A DNA stretch of 9,331 nt from assembly GCA_947462115.1 (NCBI GenBank), contig CANHON010000170.1, positions 1-9,331 on the forward strand, in the 5' to 3' direction. The position numbers were made by a program, and so were the translations under genes. This DNA comes from Deltaproteobacteria bacterium. GTDB taxonomy: Bacteria; Myxococcota_A; UBA796; UBA2385. The notes below the pieces were generated by a model. The model ran no database searches. It was not told the origin of the DNA and worked only from the letters and a program-made list of their open reading frames with translations. Shown here one piece after another: positions 1 to 6,390 of the stretch. Each line of letters opens with the position of its first letter. Within the stretch, counting starts at the first letter, position 1.

Positions 1-2
1 CG

Positions 3-638
3 GGGCCCCGCGTCTCGGCCCGCGGCCCGGCCATCCACCTGCGCGGCGGCCCCGACCCGGGCGACCTCGACGCGAGCGCCCTGCCGGTGCCCGGCGCGCA
101 CAACGTCGAGAACACCGCTGTGGCGGCCATGTTGGCGGTATGGATCGGCGCGCGGCGCGCGGACCTGTCGCTCGGGCAGCTCGTGGCCCTGCCGCACCGC
201 ATGCAGCCGGTGCCGAGCGCGGACGGCCGCCGCTGGATCAACGACTCCAAGGCGACCAACCTCGACGCCACCCTGGTGGGCCTGCGCGGCGTCCCGGCCG
301 GGAGCACGCTGCTGCTCGGCGGTCAGGGCAAGGAGGGCGCCGACTACGCCACCCTGGTCCCGGACTTGCTCGCCGGCGAGCACCGGGTGATCTGCTTCGG
401 CGCGGACGGGGGCCTCATCGCCGCCGCGCTCCGGGCCGCCGCCCCGAGCCTCCCGGTGCGCCGCAGCCGGACGCTCGCGACCGCCGTGGCCGCCGCGGCC
501 GCCCACACGGCCGAGGGCCAGACCGTCCTGTTGTCGCCGGCCTGCGCGAGCTTCGATGAATTCCGAAACTTCGAGCATCGTGGCGAAGAATTCGCCGCCT
601 TGGTCGCCCGAGTCCAGTCCAGCGGAGACAGCGAATGA
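3..638 (+). CDS. murD: UDP-N-acetylmuramoylalanine--D-glutamate ligase MurD, C-terminal part (5' truncated by window edge)
   Basis: Cytoplasmic ligase that adds D-glutamate to UDP-MurNAc-L-Ala using ATP. The reading frame is open from base 3, so the start lies upstream; 211 codons are visible, covering the end of the central domain and the C-terminal ligand-binding domain. Seen: the Mur-ligase G-x-HN-x-x-N motif (GAHNVEN, bases 93-113), the MurD-specific NDSKATN motif near base 240, LLLGGQGKEG near base 310, and the C-terminal LSPACASFDEFRNFEHRG block near base 530, which closely matches the family end. The P-loop would be upstream and is not visible. The stop overlaps the ftsW start (ATGA, 635-638), indicating translational coupling. 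Identification is secure; only the extent is limited by the window. Confidence 0.97.
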   Translation, partial: GPRVSARGPAIHLRGGPDPGDLDASALPVPGAHNVENTAVAAMLAVWIGARRADLSLGQLVALPHRMQPVPSADGRRWINDSKATNLDATLVGLRGVPAGSTLLLGGQGKEGADYATLVPDLLAGEHRVICFGADGGLIAAALRAAAPSLPVRRSRTLATAVAAAAAHTAEGQTVLLSPACASFDEFRNFEHRGEEFAALVARVQSSGDSE

Positions 639-1795
639 ACCGCACCTTTGACCACTGGCTCGTGCTGTTCACCGCGGCCTTGATCGCTTTTGGCCTCGTG
701 ATGATCTACTCGGCCTCGGCGGTGCTCGCCGAGGAGAGCTTCGGCGACCCCTACAAGTACTTGACCCGACAGGGCGTGGCCCTGGCGCTCGGCGTCTTCA
801 TCGCGACGCTGACGGCGTTTACGCCGACCCGCGCCCTCCGAAAAGGCGGCGTGGTGATGCTCGGCATCAGCACCGCGGCGCTGTTCGCGACCTATGTGCC
901 GGGCATCCAGTACAAGGCCAACGGCGCCGCGCGGTGGATCGGCATGGCGGGCATCAACTTCCAGCCCTCGGAGTTCGCCAAGATCGCCGTGCTGATGATG
1001 CTGGCCGACTTCCTCGACAAGTACCGCGCCCACATCAACAACCCCCGGGTGCTGATGACCGCGGCGCTGATCCCGGCCCTGCCGATGGCCCTGACCCTCG
1101 GCCAGCCCGACTTCGGCACCACCGCGATCATGGGCGGCCTCGCCGGCATCATGGTGGTGATCGCCGGCCTCCAGTGGCGCTACCTCGCGCCCATCGGCAT
1201 CGCGGGCGCGCTCGGCGCGGTCGTGCTCGTGACGGGGGCGGAGTACCGCCTCAAGCGGGTCACGAGCTTCATGGACCCCTGGGCCAACCAGCAGGGCGAC
1301 GGCTACCACATCATCCAGAGCTGGGTGGCGATGCACAGCGGCGGTGTGGAGGGCCAAGGCCTCGGAAACTCCATCGCCAAGCTGCACTTTCTGCCAGAGC
1401 CCTGGACCGACTTCATCGGCGCGGTCATCGGCGAGGAGCTCGGCCTCATCGGCCTCGGCGCCCTGGTGCTGCTGTTCGGTCTTTTCGTGTGGCGCGGCAT
1501 GCTCATCGCCCGCCGGGCGAGCAACGCCTACGGCACCTACCTCGCGGCCACGCTCTCTGTGATGATTGGCCTGGAGGCCTTTTTCAACCTCGCGGTCATC
1601 CTCGGCCTCGTGCCGCCCAAGGGCCTCGTGCTGCCCTTCATCTCCTACGGCTCGTCGGCGACGCTCGCCAACCTGTGGGCCGTGGGCATCTTGCTGTCGG
1701 TGGCCGCCGAGGCCAACGGCGCGCCGCTCGACCAGGGCTGGCAAGCCAAGCCGGCGGTCGCCCAGCCCGCCGCCGGACCCCAGCCCGCGCGCTGA
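635..1795 (+). CDS. ftsW: Septal peptidoglycan glycosyltransferase FtsW (SEDS family)
   Basis: Integral membrane polymerase that joins lipid II into glycan strands at the septum, normally with the class B PBP FtsI. It has 386 residues and many hydrophobic segments, the first at about residues 8-30. SEDS landmarks: NGAARWI (96-102), FQPSEFAK (109-116), QPDFGT (157-162), the long loop with GDGYHIIQSW and HSGGVEGQGLGNS (221-246), PEPWTDFIGAVIGEELG (254-270) containing the conserved loop aspartate (D259) thought to be catalytic, and LPFISYGSSA (333-342). The residue set fits FtsW/RodA; cluster position makes it FtsW. The start is supported by GGAGA at 624-628 and the ATGA overlap with murD. The tail (about 361-386) is a Pro/Ala-rich cytoplasmic end. 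Unusually, no murG follows; murC comes after 33 nt. Confidence 0.96.
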   Translation: MNRTFDHWLVLFTAALIAFGLVMIYSASAVLAEESFGDPYKYLTRQGVALALGVFIATLTAFTPTRALRKGGVVMLGISTAALFATYVPGIQYKANGAARWIGMAGINFQPSEFAKIAVLMMLADFLDKYRAHINNPRVLMTAALIPALPMALTLGQPDFGTTAIMGGLAGIMVVIAGLQWRYLAPIGIAGALGAVVLVTGAEYRLKRVTSFMDPWANQQGDGYHIIQSWVAMHSGGVEGQGLGNSIAKLHFLPEPWTDFIGAVIGEELGLIGLGALVLLFGLFVWRGMLIARRASNAYGTYLAATLSVMIGLEAFFNLAVILGLVPPKGLVLPFISYGSSATLANLWAVGILLSVAAEANGAPLDQGWQAKPAVAQPAAGPQPAR

Positions 1796-1828
1796 GCCGC
1801 CGCGCCACGCACCTTCGCAGGAGACCGC

Positions 1829-3229
1829 ATGTTCAGCGGACGGATCCAACGCATTCACTTCATCGGGATCGGCGGCAGCGGCATGTGCGGCATCGCCGAG
1901 GTCTTGGCCACCCAGGGCTACCAGGTGACGGGGTCCGACCAGCGCGAGAGCGCTGTGCTGGAGCGGCTTCGCGGCCTCGGCGCCGTGGTGATGATCGGGC
2001 ACCGGCGGGACAACGTCGCCGGCGCGCAGGTCGTGGTGCGCTCCACCGCCGTCCCCGACAGCAACCCCGAGGTGCAGGAGGCGATCCTCCGCAAGATCCC
2101 GGTCATCCCTCGCGCCGAGATGCTGGGCGAGCTGATGCGGATGAAGTACGGCCTCGCGGTGGCCGGCACGCACGGAAAGACCACCACCACGTCGATGTTG
2201 GCCCGCTGCCTGCACCACGCCGGCCTCGATCCCACCATCGTCATCGGCGGCCGCCTCGACGCCATCGGCAGCAGCGCCCGCCTCGGCGCCGGGGAGTTCT
2301 TGGTCGCCGAGGCCGACGAGAGCGACGGCAGCTTCTTGACCCTCAGCCCCACCGTCGGCGTCATCACGAACATCGACCCCGAGCACATGGAGCACTGGGG
2401 CACCATCGAGGCGCTGGTCCAGGGCTTCGTGGACTTCGCCAACAAGGTGCCCTTCTTCGGCTTCTCGGTGCTCTGCCTCGACCACCCGCGGGTGCAGGCG
2501 CTGATGCCGCGGGTGCGCCGCCGCATGATCACCTACGGTTTTAGCGCCCAGGCCGACCTGCGCGCCGAGGACGTCGAGCACGACGGCACCTCCACCCGTT
2601 TTATGGTCCTCGCCCGGGGCGAGCGGCTCGGCTGGCTGCGCCTCGGCATGCCCGGTCGGCACAACGTGCAGAACGCGCTGGCAGCCCTGGCGGTGGGCCT
2701 GGAGCTCGGCGTGCCCTTTGACGCGCTGCAGGCCGCTTTGGACGGCTTCAACGGGGTGGACCGCCGCTTTAGCCTGCGCGCCGAGCTGCGCCTCGCGGCC
2801 GATCAGCCGACGGTCACGGTCATCGACGACTACGGCCACCACCCCACCGAGATCGCCGCCACCCTGTCGGCGGCCCGCCAAGCTTGGCCGCACCGCCGGA
2901 TCGTGGCCGTCTTTCAGCCCCACCGCTTCACCCGCGTGCGCGACCTGCTCGACGACTTCGCCACCTGCTTCCACGAGGCCGGCCATGTGGTCGTCTGCCC
3001 GGTCTACCGGGCCGGCGAGGCGCCGATCGAGGGCATCGACGAGCAGCGGATCGCGAGCCGCATCCTCAGCTTTGGGCACCGCTCCGTGGCCGCGGTGGCG
3101 GACCTCGACGGGGCCCTGGAGCACCTCCGCGGGCAGCTCCAGCCGGGGGACGTGCTGATCACCTTGGGCGCTGGCGACGTCAACAAGCTCTGCCAGACCG
3201 TGCCTGAGGCCCTCCATGTCGCGGACTGA
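1829..3229 (+). CDS. murC: UDP-N-acetylmuramate--L-alanine ligase MurC
   Basis: Cytoplasmic ATP-dependent ligase that adds the first peptide residue, L-alanine, to UDP-MurNAc. It has 466 residues, normal for the family, in three Mur domains. Residues 10-37 form the UDP-binding Rossmann motif (HFIGIGGSGMCGIAEVL then GSDQ). The ATP P-loop AGTHGKTTTTS is at 112-122, EADESDGSF at 161-169, NIDPEHMEHWGT at 181-192, GRHNVQNALAAL at 276-287, GVDRRFSLRAE at 309-319, DDYGHHPTEI at 333-342, FQPHRFTRVRDLLDDF at 362-377 and TLGAGDVNKL at 445-454. All expected active-site motifs are intact. An AGGAGA at 1819-1824 lies 4 nt before the ATG. The end overlaps the next gene by 14 nt. Confidence 0.97.
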   Translation: MFSGRIQRIHFIGIGGSGMCGIAEVLATQGYQVTGSDQRESAVLERLRGLGAVVMIGHRRDNVAGAQVVVRSTAVPDSNPEVQEAILRKIPVIPRAEMLGELMRMKYGLAVAGTHGKTTTTSMLARCLHHAGLDPTIVIGGRLDAIGSSARLGAGEFLVAEADESDGSFLTLSPTVGVITNIDPEHMEHWGTIEALVQGFVDFANKVPFFGFSVLCLDHPRVQALMPRVRRRMITYGFSAQADLRAEDVEHDGTSTRFMVLARGERLGWLRLGMPGRHNVQNALAALAVGLELGVPFDALQAALDGFNGVDRRFSLRAELRLAADQPTVTVIDDYGHHPTEIAATLSAARQAWPHRRIVAVFQPHRFTRVRDLLDDFATCFHEAGHVVVCPVYRAGEAPIEGIDEQRIASRILSFGHRSVAAVADLDGALEHLRGQLQPGDVLITLGAGDVNKLCQTVPEALHVAD

Positions 3230-4166
3230 AGCGCCGCCGGTCCCGCCGACCGAAGACGTCGATGACGACCGGATCATTGAGCTGCAGGGCCTCCTCGCCG
3301 AGGTGCCGGGCCTCTTCCCCCGCCGCGGGGAGCCCCTGAGCCGCCACAACGCGCTCCGCACCGGGGGCCCCGCCGACCTGTGGGTGGTGGTAGACAGCCC
3401 CGCCCAATTCGCCGCCGTGACCCGGGCCGCGAGCGGCTGCAGCGTGCCGATCAGCTTCGACTACCCGCTGTCGGACCGCATCCTCAAGGCGGGCGGCCTC
3501 GGCGGCCTCGTGATCCGGCCGGGCCAGGGCTTCGAGCAGCTCGGCTGGGTCGAGGCCAGCGCCGAGGCGAAGGCGGAGGGCGAGGAGGGCCCCTTGCTGG
3601 AGATCGGCTCCGCCTGCCCCTTCGCGCGGGCGGCCGGCTTCGGCGGCACCTGGGCGGCGCTGAGCCAGTGGCCCGGCACCCCCGGCGCGTGGCTGGGCGG
3701 CCCCCGCTGGGCGGCGCTCAGCGACTTTATCGACAGCATCGTCATCCTCCGCGGGAAGACCGAGACGGTGCTGCGCCACGAGGACGCCGGCCGACCGCCC
3801 GAGCCCGGCCCCCGCGCCATGCTCAAGAGCGTCCGGATGCGGGCGCCCGAGAGCCTTCAGCTCCACCGTCCGCCGCCGCCGACCGGCACGCTGTTCGTCC
3901 GGCCGGCCAAGCTGCCCGGCAGCCTCTCGGCCTTCCTCCGGGACACCGGGGTGGTCGGCAGCCGACTGCGCGCCTGGCGGCTGGAGCCCGACGGCACGGT
4001 CTCCCAGCAAGGCGGGGGCACCGCCGACGATCTGCTGCTGTTCGCCAAGGCCATCAAGTCGCGCCTCCACGCCTTGCACGGCCTCGATCCCGATGTCTTC
4101 CTCCCTGTGCTCGGCCGGAACCCGATCCGCCGAAGCCTCCGCCCCAAGAAGCCGGTGACCCCATGA
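3216..4166 (+). CDS. Divergent MurB-like protein (UDP-N-acetylenolpyruvoylglucosamine reductase fold), probably without FAD chemistry
   Basis: It occupies the murB slot between murC and ddl and has 316 residues, close to MurB length. MurB-like features: NALRTGGPADLWV (45-57; MurB has NT-x-R-x-GGPA), KAGGLGGLVIRPG (91-103; MurB has x-DGGFxGLVIRL), GTPGAWLGG (154-162; MurB has G-I-PGTVGG), and a C-terminal domain with TGTLFVRP (223-230) and the end DPDVFLPVLG (291-300). Key residues differ. The FAD pyrophosphate loop GGGSN reads YPLSD (83-87). The YR-x-S arginine aligns with L203 in MLKS, the proton-donor serine of GS-x-F with T225, and the C-terminal glutamate of PEVR with D293. These alignments are by eye. 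Known MurB reduces UDP-GlcNAc-enolpyruvate using NADPH and FAD; this protein may be inactive or altered, with a true murB elsewhere. Coupled by overlap to murC and ddl; GAGG at 3206-3209 supports the ATG. Confidence 0.8.
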   Translation: MSRTEAPPVPPTEDVDDDRIIELQGLLAEVPGLFPRRGEPLSRHNALRTGGPADLWVVVDSPAQFAAVTRAASGCSVPISFDYPLSDRILKAGGLGGLVIRPGQGFEQLGWVEASAEAKAEGEEGPLLEIGSACPFARAAGFGGTWAALSQWPGTPGAWLGGPRWAALSDFIDSIVILRGKTETVLRHEDAGRPPEPGPRAMLKSVRMRAPESLQLHRPPPPTGTLFVRPAKLPGSLSAFLRDTGVVGSRLRAWRLEPDGTVSQQGGGTADDLLLFAKAIKSRLHALHGLDPDVFLPVLGRNPIRRSLRPKKPVTP

Positions 4167-5188
4167 GCGCCCTGTTGGAAGAAGCCCACCTCGCCTCGGC
4201 CCTCGCCCGCATCGCCGACCGCAGCGCCCGCGTGGGCGTGCTCTACGGCGGCATGTCGTCGGAGCGCGGCGTGTCCATCAAGAGCGGGAAGGCCGTGCTG
4301 GCGGCCCTCCTGTCCCGCGGCTGGTCGGCGGTCGGCATCGACGTGGGCCCCGACCTCCCCGAGCGCCTGCGGGCCGAGGGCGTGGAGGTGGCCTGGATCG
4401 CCCTGCACGGTCAGTTCGGCGAAGATGGCTGTGTGCAGGGCCTTTTGGAGCTGATGCGCGTGCCCTACACCGGCAGCGGCGTGCGGGCCTCCGCGGTCGC
4501 CATGGACAAGGTCATGACCAAGCGGGCCCTGCGCAGCGGAGAGGTCCGCCTCGTTCCCGACGCGGTGTGGCGGCGCGGCCAGGCCCTGCCCACCGAGCTC
4601 GGCCTCCCGGTGATCTGCAAGACCCCGCAGGGCGGCTCGACCATCGGCATCATCAAGGTGGAGGCGGCCGAGGCCCTGGCCCCGGCCCTGAACACCCTCG
4701 CCGAGCTCGACGAAGAGGTGCTGGTGGAGCGCTTCATCACCGGGGAGGAGATCACGGTGGCGGTGCTCAGCGGCGAGGCGCTGCCGGTGGTCAGCATCCG
4801 CCCGGTCGGGGCGGGCGCGATGTTCGACTTCGCCGCCAAGTACACCGAGGGGCGCACCGAGTACATCGTGCCTGCGCCGATCTCGGAGATGGCCGCCGCG
4901 GACGCCTCGGCCCAGGCCCTGGCCGCTTACCGGGCGCTCGGCCTCAGCGGCGTGGCGCGCGCCGACTTCATCATTGACGCCGAGGGCCGCGCGTGGTTCT
5001 TGGAGGTCAACACCTTGCCGGGGATGACCGCCACCAGCCTCTCGCCGATGGCCGCGGGCGCGGTAGGGATCCCGTTTGAGGGGCTGGTGGAGCGGGTGCT
5101 CTGCGCCGCCACCCTCCACACCCGGCGGGCCGACCCCGAGCGCGTGGCCCGCCCCGGTGAGGCCGCCCCGACGAACGCCCCGAGCTGA
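4163..5188 (+). CDS. ddl: D-alanine--D-alanine ligase
   Basis: Cytoplasmic ATP-grasp enzyme that joins two D-alanines to give the dipeptide added to the muramyl peptide by MurF. It has 341 residues, typical of the family. N-terminal domain: VGVLYGGMSSERGVS (24-38), with E34 matching the Ddl glutamate of S-x-ER/HEVS. ALHGQFGEDG (80-89) and PYTGSG (101-106) follow. ATP-grasp: ICKTPQGGSTIGIIKV (151-166) with ATP lysine K153, VERFITGEEITVAVL (188-202), FAAKYTEG (223-230) with the omega-loop Lys-Tyr pair, RADFIID (266-272), and the metal-binding and product motif LEVNTLPGMTATS (280-292), containing E281 and N283 with D268. All catalytic positions look intact; ERGVS instead of EREVS and GGST instead of the usual GSS-type loop are minor variants. 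The ATG overlaps the murB-like stop (ATGA, 4163-4166); no clear Shine-Dalgarno is seen, so coupled translation is likely. Confidence 0.96.
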   Translation: MSALLEEAHLASALARIADRSARVGVLYGGMSSERGVSIKSGKAVLAALLSRGWSAVGIDVGPDLPERLRAEGVEVAWIALHGQFGEDGCVQGLLELMRVPYTGSGVRASAVAMDKVMTKRALRSGEVRLVPDAVWRRGQALPTELGLPVICKTPQGGSTIGIIKVEAAEALAPALNTLAELDEEVLVERFITGEEITVAVLSGEALPVVSIRPVGAGAMFDFAAKYTEGRTEYIVPAPISEMAAADASAQALAAYRALGLSGVARADFIIDAEGRAWFLEVNTLPGMTATSLSPMAAGAVGIPFEGLVERVLCAATLHTRRADPERVARPGEAAPTNAPS

Positions 5189-5195
5189 GGCGCAG

Positions 5196-6239
5196 ATGGC
5201 CCTGGTCTCCCCATTCTTACGGCCCCTCGCGAGCACCCTGGTGATGGGTGTGGGGGGCTGCGGCGCGCGGGTCATCTCGGCGCTCGCCGCCGAGGCCCAG
5301 GGCGACCTGCTCAACGACCTCGACAACCCCGTGGACGTCGTGATGGTGGGCACCGACGCCCGCGACATCGCCGCCTCGGGGGCGAGCCGACAGCTGCTGC
5401 TCGGGGCCGAGCGCACGCGGGGCCGCGGCACCCTCGGCGACCCTGCCCTTGGCCGAGAAGCCGCCTTGGAGGAGCGGGATCGCATCAGCGACCTCGTCGG
5501 CTCCGCGGACCTGTGCCTGCTCGCCGCCGGCCTCGGCAAGGGCACCGGCGGGGGCGCGCTGCCGGTGGTGGCCGAGCGGGCACGGCGCCGCGGCGCGCTG
5601 ACCGTGGCGGTGGTGAACCTCCCGGGTCCCGAGGAGGGGCCGCTGGTCTGCGCCCGGGCCGAGCAGGCCCTCGAGGCCCTGCGCCCCTTCGTCTGCGTGC
5701 TCGTGACGACCCGAACGGGACCTTCGCCGCGGACCGGCACCCTCCACATCCACTCGGCGGGCCCGGTCGGCCCCCCCTGGCTCGGTCCGCCCGCCGGGGA
5801 CTGGCCCATCGGCGTGCGCTGCGGCCAGCCCGCGGGAGCGCCGATGACCGCCATCAAGGTGTTGACCTTGCACGGTTGTACGGTCGCGGTCGAGGCGGTC
5901 CCCGGCGAGACCGGCCCGACGGGCCCCTTCCTCATCCGCGAGGAGGCCGCGGGCGGCGCGATGGACGCGGCCCGGCAGACCAAGACCGCCTGGGAGCACC
6001 TCGGCCTCGAGGGCCAAGCGGTGGCGGACTTCTCGGTCGATGAGCGCGGGCACGCCTGGCTGCTTCAGCTCCAGGCCCTGGAGTCCACCGGCTCCTCGCC
6101 CGCGTGGTCGGTGGGGCAGGGCCAAGAGGCGGCCAGCGCCCACCGCCTGGCAGGCGCCCTGAGCCGGCGCCTCGGGCCCTTGACCCGCGCGCTGCTCCGC
6201 GCCATGGCCCGAACCGCCGCCCCCGACCGTGAGACGTGA
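5196..6239 (+). CDS. Hybrid protein: FtsZ-like nucleotide-binding domain joined to a degenerate Ddl-like ATP-grasp domain
   Basis: 347 residues, probably cytoplasmic; no signal peptide or membrane segment. Residues 14-171 follow the FtsZ of this window: LVMGVGGCGARV (T1 loop; FtsZ VIGVGGGGGNAV), VVMVGTDARDI, GREAALEERDRI (86-97, nearly identical to FtsZ), AAGLGKGTGGGALP (110-123; the tubulin signature GGGTGTG is GKGTGGG at 114-120), and GALTVAVVNLP. The match ends after the strand VCVLVTT, before the region holding the FtsZ T7 loop (N-x-D-x-x-D), so T7 and the FtsZ C-terminal domain are missing. From about 203 it resembles Ddl: WPIGVRCGQPAG...AIKV (203-221) against LPVICKTPQGGSTIGIIKV, HGCTVAVEAV, then LGLEGQAVADFSVDERGHAWLLQLQ (269-293) against LGLSGVARADFIIDAEGRAWFLEVN. 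The Ddl metal ligands Glu and Asn are Q291 and Q293, and the preceding Arg is V276; D278 is kept. Start chosen for GAGG at 5187-5190, 5 nt before the ATG and 7 nt after ddl. Function unknown; a non-catalytic regulator is the likeliest reading. Confidence 0.85.
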   Translation: MALVSPFLRPLASTLVMGVGGCGARVISALAAEAQGDLLNDLDNPVDVVMVGTDARDIAASGASRQLLLGAERTRGRGTLGDPALGREAALEERDRISDLVGSADLCLLAAGLGKGTGGGALPVVAERARRRGALTVAVVNLPGPEEGPLVCARAEQALEALRPFVCVLVTTRTGPSPRTGTLHIHSAGPVGPPWLGPPAGDWPIGVRCGQPAGAPMTAIKVLTLHGCTVAVEAVPGETGPTGPFLIREEAAGGAMDAARQTKTAWEHLGLEGQAVADFSVDERGHAWLLQLQALESTGSSPAWSVGQGQEAASAHRLAGALSRRLGPLTRALLRAMARTAAPDRET

Positions 6240-6255
6240 GGCCATTTGATCAGAA

Positions 6256-6286
6256 GATCGTGATCATCAGAACTTTCAAGATCACG
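6256..6286. repeat. AT-rich inverted repeat with clustered GATC sites
   Basis: CGTGATC (6259-6265) pairs perfectly with GATCACG (6280-6286) around a 14-nt loop. GATC occurs at 6248, 6256, 6262 and 6280, and the 9-mers AAGATCGTG (6254-6262) and AAGATCACG (6278-6286) form an imperfect direct repeat. The patch is far more AT-rich than its surroundings and lies 20 nt after the stop of the hybrid gene and upstream of the ftsQ promoter. No T tract follows, so an intrinsic terminator is not supported; an operator or mRNA end structure is possible. Confidence 0.45.
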
Positions 6287-6320
6287 TCAGGCACGATGGG
6301 CGCGGCCCGCGGTCCTTGCC

Positions 6321-6349
6321 TTGTCAATGGGATCGCGCCTTGGTACGTT
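6321..6349 (+). promoter_or_regulatory. Predicted sigma70-type promoter for ftsQ-ftsZ
   Basis: TTGTCA (6321-6326; one mismatch to TTGACA), a 17-bp spacer and TACGTT (6344-6349; keeps TA and the last T of TATAAT). TG-x immediately precedes the -10 (TGG at 6341-6343), the extended -10 form. Transcription would begin near 6356, leaving a leader of about 35 nt before the ftsQ start. It sits in the only sizeable gap inside the cluster, so it probably gives ftsQ and ftsZ expression independent of the upstream genes. Confidence 0.6.
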
Positions 6350-6390
6350 CCACGGGCAGATGGTCCCACGCGCCCGCGTGGAGCCTCCCC

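Noticed and set aside
344..3361. 1005-codon open frame on the minus strand
   Set aside because: It lies antisense to murD, ftsW and murC, which have complete family motifs. Long antisense frames are expected in genomes with G/C third positions, and the translation is low-complexity His/Asp/Ala/Gly/Arg-rich with no motif.
5076..5195. Longer start for the hybrid gene
   Set aside because: It would overlap ddl by 113 nt and add Pro/Arg-rich residues unlike FtsZ; ATG 5196 has a good GAGG and sits 7 nt after ddl.
5700..5800. Possibility that the hybrid is an assembly or frameshift artefact
   Set aside because: The frame is continuous with consistent codon use, the Ddl-like part is diverged from ddl and not a copy of it, and both ends have normal start and stop context; kept as a check in the findings only.
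3857..5983. 708-codon open frame on the minus strand across ddl and the hybrid gene
   Set aside because: Same cause: a composition artefact opposite genes with recognisable motifs; the translation is Ser/Pro/Arg-rich without a domain.
6316..6390. Longer ftsQ from TTG 6316
   Set aside because: It overlaps the predicted promoter and lacks a clear ribosome site; ATG 6391 has GGAG at 7 nt.
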